Positions 27,001 through 35,703 of a DNA stretch of 64,000 bases are shown piece after piece. The stretch's first letter is position 1. Every line of letters starts with the position of its first letter. The notes below the pieces were generated by a model. The model worked only from the letters and a program-made list of their open reading frames with translations. It did not search any database and had not been told where the DNA came from. The stretch comes from Acheta domesticus. Its lineage: Eukaryota; Arthropoda; Insecta; Orthoptera; Gryllidae. The position numbers and the translations under genes were made by a program. Location: positions 50,328,421 to 50,392,420 of the forward strand of contig JAHLJT010003656.1 of the NCBI GenBank assembly GCA_031308135.1, written 5' to 3'.

Positions 27001-30000
27001 TGCTCCACAAAACATACAAACATTTTCCATATGACCAATCTGAATATCTGAACTATGCAAATAATCAAATTGGGGGTCATAATGAAAAGCTGAGCCGCTT
27101 CCTAGGGAATTGTTGGTATTGACTTCTCTCCTTGTAGTATTGTCGTCTTCAGTAAGTTGCTCTTGCCTTTGTGTAGCCGATTCTGAACTTTTATATTCTG
27201 CCCATCTTTTCGCACTTTTAGTATGTTTTGACAAATGCGTCTTCCGCTTCACCATTGTTTTCAACAATTTAGAATTCACAAATTTCTGTAAATAAGAGGT
27301 TATTTTATAATTTTATAAATAAGAGGTTATAAAATATACGATATCTATGTTATGTACATTGTACAATACTATACATTCTATACTTTTTACTTCCTCAACC
27401 TTACTCAACTACATTGTATATTATTGTACTTTTTACTCTCTGAACCTAACTCAACATTATACTGTATATTATTACTTAATACATCTACATTGAAATTCCT
27501 TACCACTGTTGTTACGGCTGTCTTTCAAACGATACACAAACGTTCTGAACTAACATTCACGGACATGTGTAAATAGCCGTATTCAAACCCCAGCGAATTT
27601 CGTAATAATTCTGGCTGTTGATGAAATGAGCAGTAGCTATCAGACATCCTCAGTTTTCACGAAGAGTGCGCCTCAGGTGGCGCAAAGCTAAACTATTAAC
27701 ATTGATGCATTCTTGAATCTACGATGTAATGCTAGTCGAAAAATGTCCAGAAAAGTAATTATTTTGTGAATATGTTAAGGTTTATGGTTGTAAATCATAG
27801 CCTATGTTACTCCAGACCTTTAAAGGAAGCTAGTATAAAAGTTTCATCAGTATTGGTTCAGTAGATTCAGAGATTATCGCGTTGTAAGTCAGTGCAGTTC
27901 TGTCTTTATATATTAGTATAGATATAGATGATCATTCAAGCTTCTTACCTAGCGACTCTTCACTTCAGCTCATGGCCAACTCCTCACCAATACCTTTGCA
28001 AGAATATTTCGTCCACGTATTGCCCGTTTGTCTGGACGGAAGTACATCAGACGTATGCGAGATTTGGCCAAAACAATTATGTGGCGTAATAGAAAACATC
28101 TTTATGATATCGCAAAATATCTTCTTCAAAATTAACCATCGACATGTCATCACGTTACCACTCAGGTTTCACACGGATGTTTGCCAACGTTCAAGTGTTC
28201 CACGTACACCGCGTGTTGTGTTTATGTTTCATGCGAACACTAACTTTCATCCAGCGCGGGCGTGCCTTCCGCCATGATTGGAGAGTCGAAAATGAGGAAG
28301 GCATGCAGGCATCCTGCGCGAAGTGGGCAGGAGACCAATGCATTCTGAGTACAGCTTTAAGCTGGTGTAACAGCCACTTGTTATGAAAATCAGACACCAA
28401 GATCGCCTTAAACAACTTAATACATTCTGCGCAACACAGCGTGATACAATATACAATAATTTGTGCCGCTGCTAACCAGGCTTTCAGGCATATTTCACAA
28501 ATTTTAAATATATGTATTTCATTAGTTTCTTAAACAATCATTATTATTATTATTATTATTATTATTTTATTACTATTCTATTATTACTTTTTGCCAAAGC
28601 AACTTACAGTGGGATTCATTTGCTCATACCTACCCTTGTAAGAAAGAGCTGTTGTAGAGGACGGAGACTTCACTCTGTCCACCAAGTCTAAAATTGAAAC
28701 CTCTTTAGTTCAAACAATTGTGAACTACAGCCCGTTCTAGTGAACATTCGAGACCAGTAGGTTTCAGAGATTCACTGCAAGTAGTTTCAAAATAAATATT
28801 ACGAACTTTCCGGGTTTGTGTTGGAGTGGAAGTTAATAACTCTTTGTCAATAAATATGTGGGCAGATATTTCAAATCACGAAGTGACACAGGTGACACTG
28901 CTTTTGATTGTTACTAACGTTTTTCTTTTCTATTGTTTGAGATGAGATTATTTACTTTACGAAATAACAATTGTATTTGACTGTCTTTCTTCACTAACAC
29001 TTGTTTCAGGCTTCTCACTTCATCTATTAAATTCGCATTTGCAATTTTCAGTCCGCTATTATGGTGCACATTTTATCGAATTTCTCCGAAATAAATTGAA
29101 CAGATTGTAGCACTTTCTGTAATAAATGTTTAAGGGGAGTCTGACAGCAAAAAAATGACTCCTCAACATTTTTGACATTTTTAAAACGTAAGGTAGTTAA
29201 ATGATTTAGATTTTCCTGAACTCATTGATATGACATTTATAGCAAACTGCGATATAAAATTGGGTTTTGTAATTGTTTTTTTGTTTAGTGACTAAATATG
29301 GTCATCAATTCTATGAAAAACCATTGATTATCTCTACGTTAATAGTATGTGTACAATTGAAACTGCACAACTTCCAATCAGAATTCGGAAAATAATCAAA
29401 ATCATTGAATTAAGACACTATAACACAGACGGGGCCAAAGTCTTTCCAGACGGCCATGAAACATGAACAAAAATATACACCACAGATTACGTACCTTCAT
29501 CAACAATGAATAAATATAACTAAATTTGTGAAGTATACGTTAAGCTATCTGACTAGTGAAACAACATGAAATATTTAAAATGAATAAATTAACTGTTTTA
29601 CATGAAAAACATTTGATCTTAGCATTACAGCTATAAAATGTCAGTTGTGTTAACCTGTACTAAAAAGTATGTCATATTTTGGCGTTTTAAAAAAGTACGC
29701 TAGACCCAAACGACCTGGCTGATGTCGCGGCATCTTGAATTTGAAACCTATATTTTATTTTGGGTGTACTCATATTCATTAAACTATTTCCTGTTTTATT
29801 TTCATGTACTAACGTAATTTTAAAAAATTGTAAATCTTAGAAATAATACGATAAAATATTTACTATTGTAGCCTTTTTTGTTTTAACTAGTGTATATCTT
29901 CTCGTTTTCTTCATCTCAGTACTTTACAGAAATTTTTTTAGCTCAATCGGAGACATTGTTTATAAAATCGTTTGTTTTTTTTTGAGAAGAAAGGTCCCAG

Positions 30001-33000
30001 TAATAAAAAAATAAAATTATTTTTTAAATATTTAAATTAGTAATAAATAATTAAATGGAGCATATTATTGAAAACATATCAGTTTTGATTGTAAGACTAT
30101 CTAAAACTTCACTGTCATCACATAAATGTATTGATGATAAATTGATCATATTTTGCAGGGAAATATGCGAAGAAACCTAAGAAGGAATGCAGTGAAAATA
30201 AAGAAGTACTTCTTGGCACTCCATCAAGCATTAAGATGCATCCTTTTTGCGGTATATATGACCATATCTTATCATAGTTTACTGTCTCAAACGGTACGTT
30301 TGAGAGAAATTTCAATTTGATTGTTATTCAGAGGAAAACACTTTCTTTTATGTTTAAGAAGAATGACACAGCTCTTGTAAAAGAAGCAGAAACAAAAAGT
30401 CCTCGCCCTTACCAAGGAACCTCACAAGAAGAGAGTTATATAATCGTGCGCCCAAAAACAGCGAAATTTTGACAAGAAAATTTTTAATGCCAGGGCCTGG
30501 TAACGAAAAAGTGTATACATCTGATTTATACATTTAGAAAATATATCCTCTACACATGATGTAGTCAGAATCTATTGGTCGTTTGATAGGTCCTTGAGAC
30601 TGAAAAACTGGTTGACAGCAAAACGTCTGTCCGTATTTTCGACAGTATGTTTGTCTCTTTCTCCATCAGTGTGTGAACAACGCTAGCGGCTAAATCGTTC
30701 AGCCGAAGTTCTCGAAAGTTGATATTCTGCAAACGATCAGACTGATGTTGCGGTCCCTTGAATTTGAAACCAATATTTTAATTTTGGAGGGGTACTTTGC
30801 AAGACGCCCTTAGGACGTTTTCAACGCAGTGTTAACAGTGTCGTTTGCAGTGTCAGATTGTAGTTGTGACTGAGCATCGTCATTATTTTCAACTCGATTT
30901 TATTTGTAATTTGTTTATAGGATTATCTTATTATGAACTGATGTGTGTACTCACAGCTCAATCATAAAGAAGTTTCGTTACAAATCTTTTTCGATAGATT
31001 AGTAATAGTACAGTAATCAATAGGTTTCTGTCAATACTAATGATTTTACAATTTTTAATGTGTTCGTGCCACATATTTCTTCAGTTGATGTTGATTTCTT
31101 TGTCAATGGACATCCTGATTTAAGCAACTCCTCTAGTAATGAAAGTGGGAAGAGCCAAAGTTAGGTTTTTGTTACTGTAGACTCCCATTTTATCAATGAT
31201 ATCAACAAATTCTAGACACTATATATTGAAAAAGACTCTTATCTTAACAAATTACTTACGGTACAAACTAGAAAACAAAATATGTTATTTTTTCCATCAC
31301 ACACAGCATCATGGCGTAAATAGCATCTCGATACCTCAAACCGTTTTCAAGATATTTGCTTTTGCCAACTTAGATGGTCCACCCTGTATATTATATAGAT
31401 ATATAGACAATACATAATTTAATGCACTCTGGAAATTACAGCAATAAAAAAATTATAAATTATAATCAAATAATTTGGTAATTTATCACTGCCGCTATTG
31501 CTTTGGAAAGTAGCAGACATATCACTCTAAATTCTATTTTTAATTTAACTTTTGAAGCAGAGTAAGGCCGATAATGAAAAGCAAACATTTCGCCTGTTAC
31601 AGGTAACGGGAGAGATACTTACATATCCAGTGGAGGGGTCTCGAGAGATACTTCCGAGAGCCCGCGACGAAAGAGGAATCAAGCTCTCTATGGTAAGAGA
31701 TGAGAGGCGTTGGCTAAAACTTTTAACTTATTCTTTTAAGATCCTTATCGACAATGATAGCAATCATGTCTATCTAAATAAATTCGTAATTTTGCTGAGT
31801 AATTACGAAGTATTTTGCCATTGAAATACACAGACAAGACGATTCATTTTACCACCAGAACATCTGCATCAAAATTTTAATAATAGATAATAAATAAAAT
31901 ATTCTTACACCGTTCTAAATTTTAAAATTTATTTTTCTACATTGCATAGTAGTTCGTTGCAAGAAACTAAAATAAAACCGCGAGACACGAAACATGAATA
32001 AAGAGAAATTCAGTATCTGTCTGGAGGAGAATTCTAGCGGCCAGCTGCTCTGATCGGTAGTTTTCCATGGTGTCTCCGATCAACACCAAGCGATCCCGGA
32101 GTAGTAGCATAAGAAACGGGCCACGGACCGCGCGCGATCGTTCCTTCCTTTTCCTTGTCCTATCCTCAGCGCTTACACACTTACTCTAACATGCACAACA
32201 CTAACACATATGCCGGGAGATCGGTCGGGAGCTTAAAGCTTGTCTCGGCTGGAGCGGTGTTCTGTGGGTCAGAGATACCTGGTTTGCGAAAATCCCACTA
32301 GACGGTCGGTCGGCGCTGGATATCGCCACCCATCAGGGAGAAGATCACCGCTACCTCCCGATAAAAAAATCACGTACTGCACATACGGGACCAATGACCT
32401 CTGTATTGTATGCTCCTGGAATCAATCTATCAGCCTGTAGTGCGATTTGTCTTACTTTGCCTCTCAAGGCCCGTCGTCACAATGCCCGTCATCACGATGT
32501 CATGGTATTTCACGTCTTTCTCAGTCTCGCCGCTACACATTGCATGATCTTGACCATATTAAGCAGTGTTTGCGATCATGGGAAATCTAGCGGCACGAGC
32601 GAGAACGACCCGAAATGCAGTGTGATATTCCATCGTGGCCGTAATTGCTTGAGAGGCAGAGTTAGGAAAATCGCACTATAAGCAGTGTTGCCAGACGTAC
32701 CAGGATCCTAATATTTTTACCAAGATTTTAATGAAGATATTGAAAAGAAGAAATGAATGTGATAATGAAGATAATGAGGAAATTGATGACGTACGATTTA
32801 AGATTCGCATAATAATTTTTTATTCAATAATTAAACATGAACACCAGTATTACAAATAACTGAGATGTTTGTGAAAAATCATGCCATAAAAACATAAAGA
32901 GTGACATAGGATAGTATTTTTCCAGCACGTGCTAAAAGAGAAAAGGTGGAACAGAATTCTTCGGGAACTTCAGAATTCTTCGTAGTCTGCCAATTATGGT

Positions 33001-35321
33001 GGAAAGATTATTTCTTTTTACAACCCTTCCATTCAATTTATTCATATGAAATGACTGGATATCAAGTTAAATTTAACGTATTTCCTGTGCACGTTAAAAA
33101 CATAGACATAACATAATAAAAATGCGAAAAAACGATTTCAGAATCAATTTTTATTGGTACCAGAAATTTTAGTGGAAGTACCAAGATTTTTGAGTGTTGG
33201 TACTGAGACGCACATTTAATCATATGGCAACGCAGACTATACTGCGATTTTTCTAACTTTGCCCCTGAAGGCCTGTTTTCAGGATGGAATATGTCACGAC
33301 GTTCGCGACGTTCTCAGTCGTGCCGACAGGAACCGCGTGATCGCGACCGTATCAATCAGTGGTTGCGATCATGCGACTTACGTGGCACGAGGGAGAAAGA
33401 CACGAAATGCCGTGTGATATTCCATCGTGGCCATAAGGGCTTGAGGGGCAGAGTTAGAAAAATCGCACTATAACTTCGAGATCAGAAACCGAGCACCTTT
33501 TAAAATTGGAAGAATCTTGTGTGCATCAATTAGAACTGCACGGCCTTCAATCTCCGTGAAATGATTTCTTCGTCACAGTCTACGCTGCAATTCTTTCTCG
33601 CTCCGAATTCGATCATGCGACTTATACCGGCAAGACCGAGGAAGACACGAAATGCCGTGTGATATTCCATCGTGGCCATAGGGGCTTGAGGGGCAGAGTT
33701 AGAAAAATCGCACTATAACTTCGAGATCAGAAACCGAGCACCTTTTAAAATTGGAAGAATCTTGTGTGCATCAATTAGAACTGCACGGCCTTCAATCTCC
33801 GTGAAATGATTTCTTCGTCACAGTCTACGCTGCAATTCTTTCTCGCTCCGAATTCGATCATGCGACTTATACCGGCAAGACCGAGGAAGACACGAAATGC
33901 CGTGTGATATTCCATCGTGGCCATAGGGGCTTGAGGGGCAGAGTTAGAAAAATCGCACTATAACTTCGAGATCAGAAACCGAGCACCTTTTAAAATTGGA
34001 AGAATCTTGTGTGCATCAATTAGAACTGCACGGCCTTCAATCTCCGTGAAATGATTTCTTCGTCACAGTCTACGCTGCAATTCTTTCTCGCTCCGAATTC
34101 GATCATGCGACTTATACCGGCAAGACCGAGGAAGACACGAAATGCCGTGTGATATTCCATCGTGGCCATAGGGGCTTGAGGGGCAGAGTTAGAAAAATCG
34201 CACTATAACTTCGAGATCAGAAACCGAGCACCTTTTAAAATTGGAAGAATCTTGTGTGCATCAATTAGAACTGCACGGCCTTCAATCTCCGTGAAATGAT
34301 TTCTTCGTCACAGTCTACGCTGCAATTCTTTCTCGCTCCGAATTCGATCATGCGACTTATACCGGCAAGACCGAGGAAGACACGAAATGCCGTGTGATAT
34401 TCCATCGTGGCCATAGGGGCTTGAGGGGCAGAGTTAGAAAAATCGCACTATAACTTCGAGATCAGAAACCGAGCACCTTTTAAAATTGGAAGAATCTTGT
34501 GTGCATCAATTAGAACTGCACGGCCTTCAATCTCCGTGAAATGATTTCTTCGTCACAGTCTACGCTGCAATTCTTTCTCGCTCCGAATTCGATCATGCGA
34601 CTTATACCGGCAAGACCGAGGAAGACACGAAATGCCGTGTGATATTCCATCGTGGCCATAGGGGCTTGAGGGGCAGAGTTAGAAAAATCGCACTATAACT
34701 TCGAGATCAGAAACCGAGCACCTTTTAAAATTGGAAGAATCTTGTGTGCATCAATTAGAACTGCACGGCCTTCAATCTCCGTGAAATGATTTCTTCGTCA
34801 CAGTCTACGCTGCAATTCTTTCTCGCTCCGAATTCGATCATGCGACTTATACCGGCAAGACCGAGGAAGACACGAAATGCCGTGTGATATTCCATCGTGG
34901 CCATAGGGGCTTGAGGGGCAGAGTTAGAAAAATCGCACTATAACTTCGAGATCAGAAACCGAGCACCTTTTAAAATTGGAAGAATCTTGTGTGCATCAAT
35001 TAGAACTGCACGGCCTTCAATCTCCGTGAAATGATTTCTTCGTCACAGTCTACGCTGCAATTCTTTCTCGCTCCGAATTCGATCATGCGACTTACACCGG
35101 CAAGACCGAGGAAGACGCGAAATGCCGTGTGATATTCCATCGTGGCCGTAGGGGCTTGTGGGGCAGAGTTAGAAAAATCGCACTATGTAAGCCGTTACGA
35201 AAGCTGCGCGCGTGTTGCAGACATGCGGCGGAGGCGGCGCAGCAGCCGGCCGCCGTCGCCCCTCCGCTTCCGCGCGGACGGCCGCCGCGATACGCGCCCC
35301 GAGTGGGATAACCGCTTTTGA
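8973..35321 (+). CDS. Gene 1: charged Ser/Arg/Asp-rich protein, 7 coding exons, family not recognised
   Basis: Coding exons 8973-9000, 10097-10300, 14300-14473, 17489-17722, 19797-20630, 30159-30251 and 35221-35321 join into one open frame of 556 codons including the stop; every intron is phase 1 and bounded by GT/AG. The start ATG (cgaggATGG) is the first in its frame. The protein is Lys/Arg-rich at about 20-60, acidic and Ser/Thr-rich at about 78-215, then Ser-Asp, Lys-run, poly-Ser and Arg-rich at about 230-490, followed by a short exon ending His-Pro-Phe-Cys and an Arg-rich tail. AATAAA at 35357-35362 follows the stop by 36 bp. The make-up suggests a nuclear, possibly RNA- or chromatin-associated protein; this is inference. 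The acceptor of exon 5 is uncertain (19797, 19869 or 19902, all in phase). Introns 5 and 6 are 9.5 and 5.0 kb and full of transposons. It heads a row with genes 2 and 3. Confidence 0.62.
9387..9437. other. Hairpin with overlapping second hairpin
   Basis: GTGGAATAGTG…CACTATTCCAC encloses GGTGGA-AA-TCCACC (9387-9424); CCACTC-ttctt-GAGTGG (9421-9437) shares its first bases with the first stem. In intron 1 of gene 1. Confidence 0.55.
10097..10300 (+). CDS. Gene 1 exon 2
   Basis: Acceptor cggcag at 10091-10096, donor G|GTAGGC at 10301. It has 68 codons, phase 1 on both sides. The product is Lys/Glu-rich at first (likely coiled-coil or basic helix around the E-F-A-K-K-L-K-E-E segment), then a K-L-R-K-K-R-L-K basic patch and a Cys-Cys near the end. 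There is an upstream in-frame stop at 10087, so the exon cannot extend further 5'. The tract before the acceptor is not pyrimidine-rich, which lowers confidence in the exact edge. Confidence 0.6.
10560..11290 (-). pseudogene. LINE relic C, 5' part
   Basis: Minus frame 11289-10999 contains F-W-T-E-I-W-D-E-S, typical of the stretch before the RT of this LINE family. 10565-10618 repeats the start of the RT region seen at 14085-14136 (both contain cgtgtggtacat). On the minus strand this 5' part lies downstream of relic B's 3' part, so it is a second copy or a rearranged piece. Confidence 0.5.
11800..14136 (-). pseudogene. LINE relic B, split by a SINE
   Basis: Same family as relic A. 14136-13747 retains an RT core with the catalytic box degraded to Y-M-V-Y-L at about 13840. 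13720-13486 and 12905-11800 match relic A nucleotide by nucleotide with many changes, including K-E-G-G-R-G-L-R-Q-I-E at about 12790. A SINE (12914-13477) interrupts it. Many stops; not functional. Lies in intron 2 of gene 1. Confidence 0.68.
12914..13477 (+). mobile_element. SINE, full-length tRNA-headed copy (family S1)
   Basis: The head holds box-A-like TGGCTCAGGGG and box-B-like GGTTCAAGTCC, as in tRNA-derived SINEs. The body shares long stretches with 16050-16378, 32017-32425 and 61692-62116. The tail is (AATC)n. The flanking CAGTCCAC (12906-12913 and 13478-13485) is the target duplication inside LINE relic B. Confidence 0.82.
14300..14473 (+). CDS. Gene 1 exon 3
   Basis: Acceptor attacccag, donor ACAG|GTTTGA. 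It has 58 codons, phase 1 on both sides. The frame consistent with the neighbouring exons gives an acidic Ser/Thr/Asp-rich peptide (for example E-D-E-T-E-T-D-T-S-D-G-G-S). The other open frame across the same DNA is Lys/Arg-rich, but it does not fit the splice phase of the flanking exons. The exon sits directly after LINE debris in intron 2. Confidence 0.6.
16050..16378 (-). mobile_element. SINE family S1, truncated, reverse orientation
   Basis: The reverse complement matches the body of the SINE at 12914 (for example ccgatcagagcagcc, tggtgttgatcggag and the ctgaattcgacctag edge). Head and tail are missing. Lies in intron 3 of gene 1. Confidence 0.75.
17489..17722 (+). CDS. Gene 1 exon 4
   Basis: Acceptor attgcttgcag, donor GCAG|GTTGGA. 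It has 78 codons, symmetric phase 1. The product is strongly acidic and serine-rich (S-E-D-E-S-T-S-N-S-E-S then T-D-D-E-S-A), changing to a Lys-rich stretch and a more ordinary C-terminal part with L-Q-N-L-L-M-Q. Such Ser/Asp/Glu runs are typical casein kinase II-like contexts, but no site is claimed. Base composition is clearly coding-like against the AT-rich intron. Confidence 0.68.
18622..18871. mobile_element. hAT-type MITE
   Basis: Termini CAGTGGCGGATC… and …ATCCGCCCCTG are inverted; the 8-bp flanks GTTCGGCC (18614-18621) and GTTCGACC (18872-18879) differ at one base. Eight-bp duplication and CAG-type ends are hAT hallmarks. 250 bp, AT-rich interior, no frame. In intron 4 of gene 1. Confidence 0.72.
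19797..20630 (+). CDS. Gene 1 exon 5, large Ser/Asp/Arg-rich exon
   Basis: Ends at donor AAAG|GTTTGT in phase 1. The acceptor is not certain: gggag at 19796, ggtcag at 19868 after a good pyrimidine tract, and cattcag at 19901 all keep phase 1. The exon encodes a K-D-L-K-R-R-S start, Asp/Ser repeats (S-D-D-D-S-S-T-D-S-D-A-D-S-D-T-D), a basic K-K-K-K-K-K-R-S-R-R-K patch that would serve as a nuclear signal, poly-Ser, and a very Arg-rich end. From about 20280 the DNA becomes GC- and CpG-rich and several frames on both strands are open by composition only. Confidence 0.72.
20824..22256 (-). pseudogene. LINE (non-LTR retrotransposon) 3' half, relic A
   Basis: Two overlapping frames, 22193-21738 and 21781-21089, encode the region after the reverse transcriptase core: Y-S-F-G-L-V-D-W-T, then D-R-K-S-R-K-L-L-T, H-P-R-S-D-V and K-E-G-G-R-G-L-R-Q-I-E. 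Downstream is a degenerate zinc-knuckle region (I-C…H-I-V…C) and a C-terminal tail. This string is typical of non-LTR elements whose RT is followed by a C-terminal domain, but I cannot fix the clade. A frameshift near 21760 breaks it. It lies in intron 5 of gene 1, next to the (ATT)n tract and Helitron. Confidence 0.72.
22257..22357 (+). repeat. (TTA)n microsatellite
   Basis: TTA units with a few TTG/TTAC changes, directly against the Helitron 3' end at 22360. Confidence 0.93.
22360..27922 (-). mobile_element. Helitron, near-complete autonomous copy
   Basis: On the minus strand it starts TCTATACTAATATATAAAG at 27922 and ends with a GC hairpin (CCCGGGCAACGCCGGG) followed by a short spacer and CTAG at 22360. 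It sits between A and T as Helitrons do, with no target duplication and no terminal inverted repeats. It carries one large Rep/helicase frame. The 3' end lies against a (TTA)n microsatellite, so that repeat may have been the target. A start six bases further out (27928) is also possible. Length is 5.56 kb, normal for an animal autonomous Helitron. Confidence 0.9.
22975..27279 (-). pseudogene. Helitron Rep/helicase (RepHel), one in-frame stop
   Basis: The frame runs from 27279 down to 22975, 1,434 positions, interrupted only by TGA at 23332-23334. Seen in order: a Cys-rich N-terminal part; Helitron-like N domain; rolling-circle HUH-type P-H-A-H-I-L near residue 520; two-tyrosine Y-I-T-K-Y-V-N-K-G near 660; Pif1-type helicase with Walker A G-G-T-G-K-T near 1008, D-E-C Walker B near 1087 and G-D-F-R-Q-T-L-P. 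After the stop come the K-A-Q-G-Q-S and Y-V-A-L-S-R-V helicase motifs. It nicks and transfers one strand at the hairpin end and unwinds DNA in rolling-circle transposition. The stop removes the last helicase motifs, so this copy is probably inactive, yet very young. Confidence 0.9.
27923..30158. other. Rest of gene 1 intron 5, no exon seen
   Basis: After the Helitron there are frames at 27972-28456 without splice support, then AT-rich DNA. Nothing convincing. Confidence 0.5.
28524..28577 (+). repeat. (TTA)n microsatellite
   Basis: TTA repeats with small interruptions; about 600 bp beyond the Helitron 5' end. Confidence 0.9.
30159..30251 (+). CDS. Gene 1 exon 6 (small, His-Pro-Phe-Cys)
   Basis: Acceptor atcatattttgcag, donor TTTTGCG|GTATAT. 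It has 31 codons, symmetric phase 1, so it fits between exons 5 and 7 without a frame change. The peptide starts G-K-Y-A-K-K-P-K-K-E-C and ends M-H-P-F-C. The His-Pro-x-Cys end recalls the Cys-His-Pro-x-Cys motif in exon 3 of genes 2 and 3. An 80-bp intron alternative to an acceptor at 30331 would give a quick stop, so joining to 35221 is preferred. Confidence 0.5.
30580..30720 (-). repeat. Dispersed repeat, family Y, reverse copy
   Basis: The reverse complement carries the tcaaggacc, gcaaaacgtctgtccg and gcgtt…agcggct phrases of family Y. In intron 6 of gene 1. Confidence 0.4.
31562..31692 (+). other. Candidate exon inside gene 1 intron 6
   Basis: Acceptor-like tttaacttttgaagcag, then an open frame of about 44 codons (S-K-A-D-N-E-K-Q-T-F then V-E-G-S-R-E-I-L-P-R-A-R-D-E-R-G) ending at ATG|GTAAGA, a good donor. 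Base composition is more coding-like than the surroundings. The frame is phase 0 at both ends, which does not fit gene 1, so it might be an alternative exon, part of another gene or chance. Confidence 0.22.
32017..32425 (+). mobile_element. SINE family S1, 5'-truncated
   Basis: Body starts at the tctggaggagaattctagcg region and runs to a short aatcaatc tail. A TA-flanked MITE begins 12 bp later. Confidence 0.78.
32438..32680. mobile_element. Mariner-like MITE 1
   Basis: Inverted ends TAGTGCGATTT…AAATCGCACTA, long palindromic arms (gcctctcaagg), TA at both edges. Same family as 33240-33470 and as the unit of the 245-bp satellite. Confidence 0.7.
33240..33470. mobile_element. Mariner-like MITE 2, source of the satellite
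   Basis: Left end TACTGCGATTTTTCTAAC, right end GTTAGAAAAATCGCACTA, TA flanks. Its right arm (from about 33365) is the first unit of the satellite. Confidence 0.7.
33365..35186 (+). repeat. 245-bp satellite array, about 7.4 units
   Basis: The marker ctccgaattcgatc recurs at 33601, 33846, 34091, 34336, 34581, 34826 and 35071, exactly 245 bp apart. Inner units look identical; the first and last are slightly diverged. Each unit is the right end of MITE 2 (about 105 bp, ending atcgcactata) plus about 130-140 bp of its right flank. No coding role. Confidence 0.93.
35221..35321 (+). CDS. Gene 1 terminal exon
   Basis: Acceptor cgcgtgttgcag at 35209-35220, phase 1. It encodes an Arg-rich tail (M-R-R-R-R-R-S-S-R-P-P-S-P) and ends R-P-E-W-D-N-R-F with TGA at 35319-35321. 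AATAAA at 35357-35362 follows. The exon is very GC-rich, and its acceptor lies only 35 bp after the last unit of the 245-bp satellite. The overall agreement (phase, composition, stop, poly(A) signal) makes a real last exon likely. Confidence 0.58.
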
Positions 35322-35356
35322 AGACGCCGCGCCGCACCACGCCCTTTTCCACAACA

Positions 35357-35362
35357 AATAAA
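35357..35362 (+). terminator. Poly(A) signal of gene 1
   Basis: Canonical AATAAA 36 bp after the predicted stop codon of gene 1, followed by a T-rich minisatellite that could supply downstream T-rich elements. Confidence 0.5.
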
Positions 35363-35373
35363 ATCCATTGTTT

Positions 35374-35690
35374 GAATTGTACACTTTGCAACACGTTTGT
35401 TTTTTAATTCTACACATTGCCACTCGTTTGTTTTTTAATTGTACTCATTGCCATTCGTTTGTTTTTTAATTGTACTCATTGCGACTCGTTTGGTTTTTAA
35501 TTGTACACATCGCGTCTCGTTTGGTTTTTTAATTGTACACATTGCGCCTCGTTTGTTTCTTTAATTATACACATTGCGACTCGTTTGTTTTCTGATTGTA
35601 CACATTGCGTCTCGTTTGTTTCTTTAATTGTACACATTGCGACTCGTTTGTTTTTTAATTGTACGCATTACGACTCGTTTGTTTTATTTG
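35374..35690 (+). repeat. 31-bp minisatellite, about 10 units
   Basis: Units of the type tttgttttttaattgtacac + attgcgactcg, 31-32 bp each, with small changes between units. It begins right after the gene 1 poly(A) signal and ends near the Tc1-like element. The apparent frame from 35501 is a product of the repeat. Confidence 0.85.
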
Positions 35691-35703
35691 GCTTCATCGC
35701 ATA

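Noticed and set aside
33365..35186. Regular repeats resembling a CRISPR-like array
   Set aside because: Unit and spacer are identical from copy to copy, the period is 245 bp and the setting is eukaryotic; it is a satellite.
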